Source of the DNA: Cercophora sp. LCS_1
Taxonomy: Eukaryota; Ascomycota; Sordariomycetes; Sordariales; Lasiosphaeriaceae
Assembly: GCA_036250225.1 (NCBI GenBank)
Contig: JAPZLL010000007.1
Span: 248,001-312,000, forward strand
DNA: 64,000 bases
Direction: 5' to 3'
Shown here piece by piece: positions 33,713-46,500 of this stretch. How positions within the stretch are numbered: position 1 is the stretch's first letter; every line of letters starts with the position of its first letter. The notes below the pieces were generated by a model. That model saw only the letters and a program-made list of their open reading frames with translations, had not been told where the DNA came from and did no database searches. A program made the position numbers and the translations under genes.

Positions 33713-34293
33713 GACGTGGTCCCATTCCACCACTTCACGATGGTACGGGCACTTGAAGTCTCACATTGCATCACCTCACGACAGCATTGGAACTCGAGTG
33801 CACAGAATGAGTGCGATAAACTACCCAAGTTGACAACCTACGAAACTACAAGTACAACTATGTCCAGGAAAAAACCACCACCGATAAGAAACCCTCCTTC
33901 CCTTCCCCGTGGTATATATCAGAAGGGAACACACAACGGCAACAACAAACCCGCTGCTCAATATTAATACAGACAACCCAACGTAAGTCGGATCATTCCC
34001 CCTTTTTCCACATCTCCCATCGTCCCTCTCATTACCCTTCCCTACACTTCCCACCAATCCATCCCACACACAACAAGAAACCAAAAAAGACGCAAAACAG
34101 GATTTCATAAACAGCGGCCGTTCAAATCAGAACATCATAACAACTTCAGTTCCTCGAGACTCCTCGTTTTGGTTTTTCCCTTGTTCACGCCCCTTCGCCA
34201 GTTCCCACACACAGACAACAAGGACGGTAATGCCACCAACCAACCAAACCACCATATCCACCGATGCGATGCCCGATTGGTATAATGCATTGT

Positions 34294-34328
34294 CATTCCA
34301 TTCCATCCCATCCCATTCCATCCCATTC
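34294..34328. repeat. CATTC/CATCC pentanucleotide repeat
   Basis: About seven tandem five-base units alternate between CATTC and CATCC. It lies in the 3' flank of the C2H2 factor gene. Confidence 0.8.
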
Positions 34329-34902
34329 GTCCATTTCTTGCAAGAACACTTCCCTCCAAAACACACACAAAAAGCATCCGCCCAAATACACTTTGTCCGG
34401 ATTGAACAACACAAAAAATGCGGGGGGTATTGGTGATGAGTGTTGTTCCCCTACTGTCCCGTTTCGCGCGCGTACTCATTGGTTTCGTTCCCAGTTCATT
34501 TCACCCTTTTGGTTTGCCTCCCCGTTGCTGACAGACACGCCCAGTGAGAGAGATTATTATGAGAGAAAAATCCAAAGAAAACTGACAAAACATCACATAG
34601 ACTGAAGAATTCGTCAATCGCAGCCGCATAATCCCGCCGTCATCTCTGCCTGCCGATTGGTATGGGAGAAAATAGTATGGGTGAGAATCGGATGGAATAG
34701 GTTCGAAGATCGGCGAGGAAGAGATGGAAGCTTAGTCTGACGATGGAAGCAACTAGATGCTGTCCCGACCAGAAAGAGCGACGAGAGACGACGGGATGAA
34801 GTAAAAAAAAAAATGTTGGTACACAGCACCGCTCAAAAACCGTTGAGCGGCCTGAAGGTTGGGGGTATTGATGAGGAACGCAACGACAACAAACAATAGT
34901 AC

Positions 34903-34933
<31 letters not shown>
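34903..34933. repeat. (GAT)10 microsatellite
   Basis: Ten perfect GAT units lie about 100 bp downstream of the C2H2 factor stop codon, probably in its 3' UTR. Confidence 0.9.
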
Positions 34934-35030
34934 CAACACGACCAAGACGCCTCCCGATCCCACAGCATGGTGAATGCAAAACGCCGAATCAAAGACGATT
35001 AAACCGACAAGGCGGACCGAGCGAGACTTT

Positions 35031-36597
35031 TTACATGTTCTCGATGCGAGCGCTGGGGAGTTGCATGGACGGGTCCTCGAACTCGATCTTGGGGCCCCAT
35101 GGGTCATAGACCGAGGAGCCGTAGGCGGGTAATTGGCCGATGGTGGCGACCTCTACGGGTGGCTGGTAGGCGACGCCGTTGTACCATTGCTGCTCTTCGG
35201 CCTGCCCGTGTTGTTGTTGGTACGGTTCTGGGGCCGCCTGCTGTTGGGACTGAGGCTGTTGTTGCTGGACAGCTTGCGGCGGAGGTGCTTGGCTCATGAC
35301 TTGGGGTTGGGGAGGCATTTGCCCCTGGAAGCTCACCATTTGCGGTTGTTGTTGCTCAACGGGGCTAGCGGTGTGGAGGGCATATGTGGCTGCCTGGGCC
35401 GTGGGTGCATGAGTGTAGAAGCCGTCTTGGGTGGATGGGCTTCGGCCGGACGCGGCGGAAAAGCTGCTTGGGCTGCTCTGGATGCTGGCCGTCAAGCCGG
35501 GGGCCGACGAGTAGGGGATCTCAAGTGGGAGCCGCTCGACGCCCTGGCGCGGGACTTGCTGGTATTGGGGGTGCATCGGTGCTGCGGCGTGGGGATTTGT
35601 GTTCATGGTGGCGACGCCCGGGTTGTTCTGCTCCGTGACAAAGTAGTTATGCTGGGGAAGGCTCGCGGTCCTCTGGAGCATGTGGACGCCGGGATGCTGC
35701 TGCTGCGCCTGCTCGTGGCCTGGGAGAGGCGCCTGGTGCTGGGGATGGCCGTGATATTCGTGTGCGCCGCCCGACGACAGGCTGTGTCGGTGGCCGTATT
35801 GCTGCTGCATGTTGAAGCCGTTCATGTGCTGTCCAAAGTCGGCAAACGACTGGGCGCGGTGGAGGGGATGGCCACTGTGGCCCATCATGGCCACGTTTTG
35901 TGGGGGCCAGTGCATGGCATGGCTCTTGGGCGTGGCCGGGGAATCCTCGCTGCCCGTCTCCGACATGGAGTCGTCGATCTCCGAAGAGTGGATTCCACGC
36001 TGGTGCGAGCGTCTCTGATGCTTCACCATGGTCGTCTTTCTGCAAAAGCTGCAGTGGGGATTGCGGTTAGTGCCCGATCATCCATTCAGATGGTTCGCGG
36101 GAGGAGCAAGTACCTCTTCAAGCAGCCGTCATGTGCGCATTTGTAAGGCCGCTTTCCTGTGTGAATCCGACGATGCCTTGCGAGACTGGACGACTGTGGC
36201 CGGGTTAGTGCACGATGCCACAAGTGGAGAGGCGTGGGGACTGACGTCGGAAAAGCGCTTGCCGCACCCAATGTGCTGGCACTGGTGCGGCTTCTCGCCA
36301 GTGTGTGTTCGGATGTGCACCGTCAGCGCGCTCCTCTGGATGAAGCTCTTCCCGCAGCCGGGCGTGTTGCACGAGTAGGGGCGCTCGTTGGTGTGTATCC
36401 GGTAGTGTCTTTGCAAGTCAGACTTGCGGTTGAAGCTCTGTTTGACCGCGTTAGCGACTCATGACTGGGCAACCGGCCACTGCTACCATGACCCGGCGGC
36501 GAGACGGGTGGGCGCAACGCACCTTGCCACATGATGCCCAATCGCACTGAAAAGGACGAGTGGTGGGCTCGTTTTCGACAAGCTCCATGAGTTCCAT
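35031..36597 (-). CDS. C2H2 zinc-finger transcription factor (four fingers, Gln/His-rich tail)
   Basis: This is a sequence-specific DNA-binding protein, presumably nuclear. My exons are 36597-36523, 36437-36246, 36193-36114 and 36048-35031, giving 454 residues with all introns in phase. Four consecutive fingers start almost at the N-terminus: FQCDWASCGKSFNRKSDLQRHYRIH, YSCNTPGCGKSFIQRSALTVHIRTH, HQCQHIGCGKRFSDSSSLARHRRIH and YKCAHDGCLKSFCRKTTMVKHQ, joined by TGEKPH/TGKRPY-type linkers. Introns cut three of the four fingers. The remaining ~340 residues are Gln-, His- and Pro-rich with SETGSEDSP near the fingers, typical of activation regions. A second in-frame Met lies three codons downstream. 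A CTTATAAG element near 36698-36705 could be a core promoter box. I cannot name the regulon. Confidence 0.88.
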
Positions 36598-37481
36598 TTC
36601 TCCTATCGTTTCTCTTTTCCTAAACTGTTGTCGATGCTCTCTCTCTTGTGGTGTCTTCCTTGCTGGGAAGTCGATGCGGGTCGGTCGGACGTGCGCTCTT
36701 ATAAGACACAGGCGGCTCTAACCTCCAAAATGGATTGCGTGGGGCACTAGGGAACCGGAAGGACAGGCCACCGGCGACTCGTGGCGAGTGTGTGCTGAAG
36801 AACAGGGCCTGGGGTGGGTGATGCGAGCCGGGGTGGTGCCTAACAACCAGGGAATGACACCCGAAGCGTGATCTCCTCAATGCAACCGGGCTATGCGCAC
36901 TTCCGCGACAACTTCATACAGGGAACGACAGAGACGGCGTTCCGCAAGTGTGGTGGGTGGATGGGTGATTCGGCGTCCAGCGCAATGTTGCAGACGGGCG
37001 GGCAACACAGGCAAACCGGAAGGAAGTGCAAGATGGCCGAGGGAAAGACGTGCACAACCTGGCGAAAGGTGGAGGGGCGCAGAAGCTGGGATGATGGAGG
37101 AAGTGATGGTCCAGCAGGTGTGTCTTGACGGCGAGGATATGCAGCTTGGGCGCCGTCAGCAACGTCAACAAGGACAGGGCCACAACAATAACAACAACGA
37201 CAACAAGAATGACAGCAACAACACAGGATTAGACGAGACGAAAGGATGTGTGCTGGTTATGACGATGGCCCGAAGCCAGAACGACGACGGGGAGGACGGC
37301 TGTTCTTAAGAGAGTTTGACGGCTTGACAGACCGTCGCTGCAGAAGCCTTGGTGCACAGGCACTAAAATCTCCGCCCACGTTGTTGAAATGAGGAGAGCA
37401 CCAGGCTGGCCTGCCAGGGTGGGGACAGGGGACGACGTTGGAGTCGAGAGGCTAGGACGAGATGGTCATGGAGAGACGACC

Positions 37482-37530
37482 GGGGTGGAGGGGTGGAGGG
37501 GTGGAGGGCGGAGGGTGGTGGGGAGGGGGC
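37482..37530. repeat. G-rich GGGGTGGA repeat, possible G-quadruplex
   Basis: Three GGGGTGGA octamers in tandem are followed by GGGCGGAGGGTGGTGGGGAGGGGG. Runs of three or more G separated by 1-5 bases fit the G-quadruplex pattern on the plus strand. It lies about 0.9 kb upstream of the C2H2 factor. Confidence 0.7.
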
Positions 37531-40500
37531 AAGACAGTAATGTACCTTCGTACCTTTTTGGGTGGGCCGCTTGGCGTGTAGGCGGCGTGAGGTAGGGCGG
37601 AGCTAGCTCGGCAGGTTGGTCGTTCTTTTCGTTTCGAAAGTCAAAGAGTCGAGGGCCGGAGTGTTTAAGTTTCCGAAACTAGCAGCATAATAATCGAGGC
37701 AGGACGCTGGGGTGGCCTGAACGGGGAGGGGGGAGGGGTGCCACGAGCGCGCACTGGGGGGTGGGCTGCACTCAGGAACACGCTATGCGGATCGTCGAAG
37801 GCTTCTGGGCCTGCCGGTGCGGTGCCTGGGATGCAGGTTCGTTGCAGTTGGCCCTTTTACCTAAGAGCTTTTGCGGCCGACTGCCGAGCGAGTCCAGAGC
37901 CAGGGGAGAGAGCCTCAAGGGTTGTTGGGCCCTTTCTGGTTCTGCGCCGCTGCTTGCTGGGCGCGCCTTTCGCGTTTCGTCGTCTCGACCGGCGTGCGTT
38001 TCTCTGCTGGTCTGTCTGTCTGGCAACCTTTGGCTGTCGTCTCGATAGAGCGTGGCCGGTGCGGATGGATGCTCCACTCGATGGCTGTTGCGATCTGGGA
38101 AAGGCGCGACGGTGGGAGCGACTTGTCAGAAAATCGGAAACCTGGGGGGGGGGCAAGGTCCTTTTGTGGTGTCGCCAACGTCGAGGGCAGCGGAAAAAGA
38201 AAGCACCACGAACTAGGCCCCAGAGATCTCGCAAACCCTGGACTGTGCCTGGCTGAGAGTATGCTTGCTTATTCTCGCGTTCAGGTCAGGAAACCTCCGG
38301 TCCGAAATCCACTGAGACACCTGGAGAAGGCAAAGGAAGTCGTTGTCTCTCTCTCGGCGCGGGAGTCCAACGGTGATGCGTTGTGTATAAGTCAGGACGG
38401 CAGATGACACACAAAGTTGTGCTGTGTTGTGCTGTCTGTTGTGTCTCTCGTGCTGCGCAATGGCGTATGTATGTATCTTGCTCAAGCTTATAAGTCGTGA
38501 ACCCTGACACGATGCAGGAACATGCCAGATCTGGTGAACTGGTTTGAGGGGCTCCTTGTGGGTTATGTACACGCACAGAGGAGGCCACAAGACTACCAAA
38601 AGAATCCTCCTGTGGCAGACCAGGTGGATCCCAATGGGTTGTGGGTTATCGTGGGCGCAAGGAGAGGCCCTGTAGCGCTCACCAAAAGCTATAGCACCGG
38701 AGGCGATATACCTCTTCCTGTCTGTCTGCCAGTCGTCCGGTGCGGAGGGGACGGACGAGGAAGCTGGGAGGGCAAGATGAAGGATGGGGCCGATGGACGG
38801 TTGCCGGCGAGTGGGTTGGACGCAAGACACGGCACAACAGAGTGCCTGGACTCGGATCGCGCTGCGGGCAGGTCCCCTCAGGAACAGGTGGTGCTGCAAC
38901 GTCGACGTCTCTCTGAGCTGTTCGCCGTGCAGCGCTGGGTTGGGGTGCGTCTGGTGGAGGTGACGCTCGAGCACTTTCTGCCAGGCCCCAATGCTGCCAC
39001 AGAAAATTGCTGATTAGATCAGGGAGGCCACACGGCCCCTAGGGATATGGCGATCTCTTTGGCTGCGGCTGGCCTGTCGCTGCTTGGAAAGGGAATAGCT
39101 TGTCGTTGCGGGGGGATGGTCATAAAAATAAGCCGTGCAGCCGAGAGTAGAAAGGTGACGCTCGTCGCGGCCGGCAGCGCACACTCGCAGGCCAGACTAG
39201 GCTCGCAGCTCGATCTCGTCCCTTGTTCTGTCGTGTTGCGTCCGGTATGGAGCAGCAGCAAGCAGGATGGAGGAGCAGCAGCGGTAGCAGACGGTGCCCC
39301 ACGATCCAACCTGTGATCCAACCTGCAGACTCACCCGCAACTCGGACGCGAGGGTTGTGTGTAGATACACCAAAGGGTCAGGTGTCCACCTGGAGAGCCA
39401 GGAGACGGGCTGGGAAGGTCAATTGGTGCGAGGAAGCCACCAAGAAGGCAAAGAGCAAATGGGAAGCTCCGGGCAGACGGGGAGCGCGAGACCTCGCAAT
39501 GTATGTATGTATCTGTGTAGAGCAGAGCTCCAGATAGCAACAGTGGTGTGGAACAAAGCCCCGGCAGCGCACTCAACCTCTTGCGCCCCCGTTTACCTCA
39601 ACTTAGGCAGATCGAGCACTCCACGGCTACTGACGCCAGTCCGCGATGACGAGAGCGCGGAAGTGGTGTCGACAAGGTAACCACGACGCTAGTCCAGGGT
39701 AGGGGTAGAACGGCTTGGGGACTTTGAGAGCGACCTCATCCCCGGCTGATCGATGTTGCTCCCTCCCCAACCCCCTGCCGCGTCCAAGAAGATATCCATT
39801 TTACCCGAGCTTTCCTCGAAGAGGCAAGTGACGGGCGCTGCATGATACGAAAGGAGAAACCCACCCACAGAAAAAAAAACTGAGGGAAAGCCATCCCTCA
39901 ACAGCCAGACCGACACCACACCGCATTTGCTGGAGATTGAAATTGGCCTGGCGGTTTTTACGGGGATGGGTCCTGCAGTAGTCAGCAGCACCACAAAGTT
40001 GTAACAACAGGGGCCTGGCGAGACCACTGCCGGTACCATCACACCGTCTTACCTCCCCTACCTAGGTGAATAACATGTCCGCTATGCTCACCGTGCTCTC
40101 ACCCGTGGTTCTGCTGGAGCTGTGTTGATCCCGTCGCCGTCTCTGTCCCATTGCGGGGTTGCGGGGGAAGGGCACCTCAGCTGCTTGCTTGCTGTCCGCA
40201 GATGTGCCAGGAGTCAAACTGCGAAGGGATCAATCGGGAATGGAGCAGAGGCCGGACGGCACGAGAAGACGGGGGGCGGGAGCCGGGCTGGCTGGCTGGA
40301 GAGCAGGTGAGAAGGGGAACCAAGGTCGAAGCAAGAGGCTTCCCCTCCATGAAAACTCTGATAGCTGTCGGGTGGTTCACAATCGGTCGCCAACTACTGG
40401 TCAATGGAAGGTGGGTTGCCCTGTGGCTGGCTAGAGACTGTCTTGCTCCTGCTGTTGTCTCTGGTGGGAGAGACGGGAAAGAGCAAAGCAGAGGACCCTC

Positions 40501-43500
40501 TCTGGGCTGCTCTCGGCTGCGGCCAGTCGGGTGGAGTCCTTCAAAATCTGGCTCGCGCTTCTTATTCGCCGCGCGCCGAGTTGCACGGACATTTTGGCAC
40601 CTGCTGGCTTTCCGTTTGTACCGCAGGTAGCAGGCCGGCCTGCCGGAGTACCTCTCAACGACAGCGGGCCCTGACTGCTGCTGGCTGCAGGTTCGTTGCA
40701 AGGCGACGCGGCAGGCCTGGGGGGGGATGGCATACTGGGGGAGGGCGGCAGAAAACTCTGAAAATCAGACCACAATGGACAAGAACGACCTTGCAGAGCC
40801 GGGGGAGGACTTCACGGTACGCTGCCAGCTGCAAGAGGACTAGTCTGCACGCTACAGTTGCTGCAGGGTTGACTGTTCCCCGCGAAGGAGTGGAAGCGAG
40901 GTACACGGGAGGTACAGAGAGCGGCAGGCTTCCCCTGCTTGCCAAGACACGGCGAGCGAGAGGGAGAAAGGCGCGACATGCAGCGGACAAGAGTCGAGGG
41001 GGCCAAGGAGGGGTTGAAGTCGAGGGGGAGCTCTCTAGAGTGCTTGTAGCTAAGAAAGAGAAACTAGACCTTTGCATCATAGCCGGGAAGCGATCTCTGT
41101 GCCAAATGGATGAAGCCGGCGATAACAATTATCTATCAATGGCAGATAATCGTCGACAAGCAAGCTGTCTGTCGTCGGGACTCGGGACGGAGTTGGGTCC
41201 AATATGTGAGGGGCGGATAAGCAATGACGCGGGACGGTCAATGGTCCAGATTCGGTGTCCAGGCCAAGGGCGCACCGTCCAGGAGAGGACCGGCTGGCAA
41301 CAAACATGGAATTGAAACAGATTGATAGATGAGCGGCGCGGCACCTGTTTCTACTGCCGACGACCCGTTCCCGGTCTCGACTCCTCCAGAGACATTCCGA
41401 CTTCAGTTCAGCGACCTCATCCGTCCGTTGTCTTTCGGCTGGAGCTGGTGCAGCGCAACGATGCAAGCCGGGGCAGGCTGCTTTCTCAACCGCCCTGGGC
41501 CCCACACAAGGACCGGAGACGGGAAGCAAGGGACAGATCGGAGACACATCCTTGGTTTCTTTTTCGCCCTGCCTATTTTCCTTTTCTTTTCTTTTTAGCA
41601 TGTCTCAAACCCAGAGGCTTCGGATCACAAGCACCGTTGTCGGGTACAAGACGGCCTTGGGTTGTGCAATGGGTTTTCCCACCTGCTTGGTGCCCTCCAT
41701 TTTGCCCCTCCCTCGCATCCTCTGGCAGCTTGGATTTGTTTCAAGATGCTGCACCACATCACACGTCCAGCGAAGCGGGGACTCAATTGGCAGCAGTCGA
41801 CAATGGTTTCCAAGCGTGGCGTAGTATAGAAAGTCTGGGTGCGACTGACTGCTGCTACAACACTCGTTCCAGTGCATGTGGCTGTGAGGTCGCCCAGCAC
41901 GAGAATTGCATCCCGCTCCGAAACGCCACCATTTTGTGAATCCTTCTTTTTTAGGTCGCTCGTTACCAGCATGAAGCAGCTTGATCGCCCCAAACAGGTC
42001 GGGACGATCAATCCCCGGCAGACCGTCTTTTTGACTGGATAACCGGGCAAGCCACCTGGGCGGGCGCGACATGCAAAAAGGAAACCACCAGAGGGATAAA
42101 TAGGGAAACGAAACGCCGGCATTGCAAGCAAGGGGTATCGTTCCCGTCGAAAAAGCGATCACCTTGCTTGTCCCGGTTCAGCGAAGCGGGCAATAGGTTG
42201 TCGGTCGGCCGTCGGGGCTAAAGCCAAGCCGTTTTGTCTTGACAGATCGGGAAAATATTGATAATGGCATGCCAACCCTCATAGTATTTTCCGCCCCCCC
42301 TACCTAACCCTCTAGCTGGCCGAGTGCATCCGTAGCATATTAGCCTCTTGATATTTGCACCGATAAGGCACCGACGGCGATCGATAAAGGCTGAATATCT
42401 GGTGGTCTTTGAGTCTAGACATCACATCACTTCCCCTGAACCTCGTCCACCCAGCGGACGGGTCGTCTTGGGTTGTCTTCGTTCTTCTCGACCCCTCTGC
42501 CGTCGAACGACGGAGTGGTGACGGAAGGGGACCGGCTGTTGCAGGGTTAAAGAGTTGCAACTTCCGATAAATTGCATTTCTCCGTCGTTTACTGTCACGA
42601 CGGAACAAATGGTGGGGCGTCTGATAGCGATCCTCGTGCAGCAGCGAAGGGAAAGGCGGGCGGGAGAGAGATGATCCCAACGGACGCTGTCCTTGTCAGT
42701 AGCTGGCATCAATAACAGCAACAACAGGGCTGTCCTGCTGAGGCATCGGGGTCGCAGTGTGCTCCCATGTTTTCATGGTTGAGGTTGCGGGTCAGCCAAT
42801 CGCGTGTTGGCTTCAGCGCTGGCTTCGCGATGCAATTGGGCGGCGCAACACGGCAGGACGAGCAAATTGTGGGGAAGCGTTCACGGTGAGGAGATTGCCC
42901 TGCCTCCTGCTTCTGCCCGGCCCCCAGCCCAAAGCCGCCCATCACTAGTTCGCGGTTAGTGTACCAAGTTTACAGACCTCGGGGTTGCTCTGCCTTCTCC
43001 TCTCTCTCACCGGCATTGGAACGCTGAGTGAACATCGCAGCGTAAAAAGGTGAGCTGTCATCAACTAGACGGCCCGTTCCCTGTTCTGGACAGGCAAACT
43101 CACAGATGCGCCTCACCGTAGAACCAGTGTCGTCAAGCTTTGGACAAGGCCGCCCGAGGTGAACAACCGTTTGCCGATTGGCAAAACCACCAAAGGCGTG
43201 ACGATTGCATAATCGACCAAGCAGCGAGTGAAAGGCGGCGGTCCCCATTGACTCCGAGTTGAGTGTAGCCTGATTCGCCCACACCCTTCCAGCCTTTTCA
43301 AGCTTTGACGCCACGAGGCTGGTCTGGGAACCCATGCCTTGGCCGAAGCTTTCTGAGATCGATGCCAAGTGCTGTTGCCCTCTGCGCCAGCAGCCATCAT
43401 CACCTGCGATGCTAGTTTTGCTAGTGTTGTTTGCCCCGGGCTAGCCACTCGAAAGTCCAGCCCCCCAACTGCAGGAAAACGACGTCCGCGAACGATGTCA

Positions 43501-46500
43501 ACATTCGAAATTATCACCCATTTTGGTTTCCACTCGGCCGACTGTTGTATGGTTGCAGCGATATCATCGATTATAGCATCCATGCTCCAGGCCGAGATGG
43601 CTTCCGCCACCAATTTGCGAGGGTCCCATCCACGGCTATCGGATTCTCGACCCCAGTCTTCCCCAGATTTCCGCCCTCTGGGGGCAGCCAGGTGCCGAAG
43701 CAAGCAACTTGGGGCAAGCCTTCGATAGCGGCCTTTGAAGTGTCTCCTCGCTACCGATGGAAAAACCAAGTCACCGCCGAAGCACGGGAGAGTTTGTCGC
43801 CGGAAGCCGTTGTGCACGGATGGAGCATACGAGGTCTCTGCAAAAGATCTTCCCGTCTCTCTCGCAAGACGTGATTTGATGGATGCGGGGTGTGCTTTGC
43901 ATACCCAAAAGAGGCCAGCAAGTGGTCCTTCCAATGATGGATGTGGCGTTTCCGGCCGTGGTATTGCGAACCGCAACTCGTGCTACACTTACTACTTTGG
44001 ATCTGCAAGCCGTGTTTGATGGCAAGTGTGGACTTTGCGGGGAAGAAGTTCTGCGATACGGCTGGTCAAAAGAGGCAATGCATGAAGCTGCGAAGACATG
44101 ATGCTCCGGTGCCTCGTGGAGCGTCCAACAAGAAGCAGGAGCCAGGAGACGACCGCTGCGTTACGGTGGACGCGGGACGGCTCGACTGCCGACCTGGTCC
44201 CTGCTGGAGGACAGCGAGAGTGACCCCGAAACTCAATGACATCCAGCGCGGAGAGCAGGAGTTGGCTCGAGCGCACGCGATGCAGATAACACCGGGCGAT
44301 CCACTTGCCGTGAGCTGCCAACGGGACAGGACGCCTAAGGACGCGGCATCCTGTCAGTGTTCGCCTTCACCGCCGGGTTGAAAATTTGACGTCGGGTCTA
44401 CCAGCCCTGTACGATGCAGGAAACCCCAGAAAACGACGCCTTCGTGACATCGCCCGGGCTGGCTTTGATGGGCTCGGCGGGCGGGGAGGCGGTCATCACT
44501 GGCGTATTGGCTGCAAAAGGCGCACATGATACTAAGGCGGCAGAGGATGGGACGTTTGCTCTATCGGGAGGATGGACGAGATGTCCCTACCTGCCCGACC
44601 AGTTTGGTCGGCACCTTTCAAGTTGGAGAGATTGATGCAAGAGGTGCATTGAGGAGAGGGGGGTGTGGCAATTTCGAGCTGCAGAACCAAAAGTGTGGGG
44701 TAAGGGACAGCGGGACACGCACCAAGACGTTGCTTTCAGCAACCTCGTCTTGCTCTCCCGCTGGAAAAGGTTGGATGAGTTCGTGTGGAGAATGCACCAA
44801 TGCAGACACGGCTGGTAGCGTGGTCAGCTATCAAATCCTTCGCCGTGTGGCAGCCACTTCGTCCCAGCGTGTCCTGGGCCACTGCTTCCAATACCGGTTC
44901 CGCCAAACATCTGGTGAGTTGAAGATAATATGTTTTTCGTCGTGGATCGTAGGTACCCGAGCTAATTCGCAAGGCGTCCGTCATCGAACAGGACTTCGGC
45001 AAAACCGCGGCTGATGGCGCTTGCCTAGGAAGAAGAACGTGGTTTTGCCGCCATCCCGGGGCTCTAAATCTCTGTGCGGCGTCGCTTGTCCTTCGAGATC
45101 AGCGATCGCTGCTTGGAGCAAGACTTCGTCCAGGAGCAGAGGTATCAAAGCATGGACGAGATCCAGAGGGCAACCGTCTGTGCGCCAGAGATTGTGGTGT
45201 CGTGCCGCCGCTGGTGATTGGGCAACGGCAGCGCCAAGGCTGGCTCTCCACAACTGTCCCCCGTCGCCATGCCGTGGGCAGGGGTTAGTAAGACTGGGGT
45301 TCCCGGTACTGGAGGGGTTTTGGTTGACCGCCCTGCGGAAGCTCGTGCGCTTGCCGCCAGAAGAGGGGCCAAGGTGAGAGCGAAACCCTGGACGGTCGAT
45401 CTCTGCTTGCTTGATGGGCTGGGCCGGTGGCCGGGTGGAGGATGAAAACTCTGTTGGAAGGCGGGCGGCAATGCTGAGTGGGCGGAACGGGGCCACACGG
45501 GCCGGGTCGGGTTGAAGACGGGCGTCGTCCAAGTTTTCTTCGGAGGCGTCTAGCTTGGTTAGGTCGACTGCCGGAGCTGTGACGGGCGTCCGGGAAATCA
45601 AGAAGGCAGTGTAGCTGGAATGCGCGGCGGTATCAGATGCAGGGGCCTCCAACGTGCTTCAGGTTGCTCAACGCCTGCAGAGTCCGGGCGAAGCCTTCAT
45701 CAAGAAGCCCAATCTGGAAGCACGAGTGCCAGAAGTGGCACTAGCAATGGTGACACAGCTCAAGCTGCAAGTGGAGGCAGGAGGAGCTGCCCCTCATGCT
45801 CCTACCGCAAAGGAAAAACTTGGGCGACTTGGGGCAGCCACACCTCAGGGAACCAATTGCCCGGTTCTGCAACCCTTTGAGCGGCCGACCAATCCTGCTC
45901 CCGCCAGCGGGCCATGCGATTTCTAAGACCTTACACAACATCAGAACGGCGCCCTTTCATGCAGGTCAATATTGACCCTGCTATTGTTCTTATCGGAGCA
46001 CTATCTCCCCGTGACGACATGACCACACCAATGATGCTTGATCCTGGCCACGCCTGCAGACGGCATCATCCATACCCGTGAGGGGCACGTTGAGAACGCA
46101 TCGCTCGGTCCTTGCCGTGTGAGGTGAAGATTGGGAGTTACAGCGACGCAAAGTGTTGCTTCCCCTACCAATGGGGAAGTGAGGTCCTGAACGTGAGGTT
46201 CGCAATTCGGATGCCTTACCGCGCTCAGTGCCATCGGCGAGTGTGGGGCCACGATTACGGAGAGCGGGAGACTGCCGCAGCGGGTCGATTGACAGACCTT
46301 AGCGAGGGGAAAAAGCAATGTTTTCCGCAACGGTTTTCTTCTGGGTTTCTTCCCCACACATTCGAAGAAGGGTCCTTCCAGGTTAGGTCTGTGCTCGTCC
46401 CCGAGAGCCGAAACGATTGCTGCTGCCATGTTTCGCTCCCTCCCTCTGTTTGATTCAATTTTCCGGCTGGAGCATTTCATCTGTTCCTGCACCGGGCAGT

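Larger units (their letters stand above)
30616..35030. other. Intergenic, 4.4 kb, no gene supported
   Basis: This is the promoter side of the EF-hand gene and the 3' side of the C2H2 factor. No protein family is visible on either strand. The part from about 32.7 to 33.75 kb contains degenerate tandem repeats, and two microsatellites lie near 34.3 and 34.9 kb; these are listed separately. Confidence 0.5.

Noticed and set aside
35133..36146. 337-codon plus-strand open frame
   Set aside because: It is antisense to the Gln/His-rich exon of the C2H2 factor; CAG/CAC-rich coding DNA leaves the opposite strand free of stops.
40404..41315. 303-codon plus-strand frame
   Set aside because: It is Arg/Gly/Ser-rich without domains, and overlapping minus-strand frames are of comparable length; likely chance in GC-rich DNA.
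43113..43976. 287-codon minus-strand frame
   Set aside because: It is long enough to notice, but no motif, no splice continuation and no upstream signal were seen. It could be revisited with RNA data.
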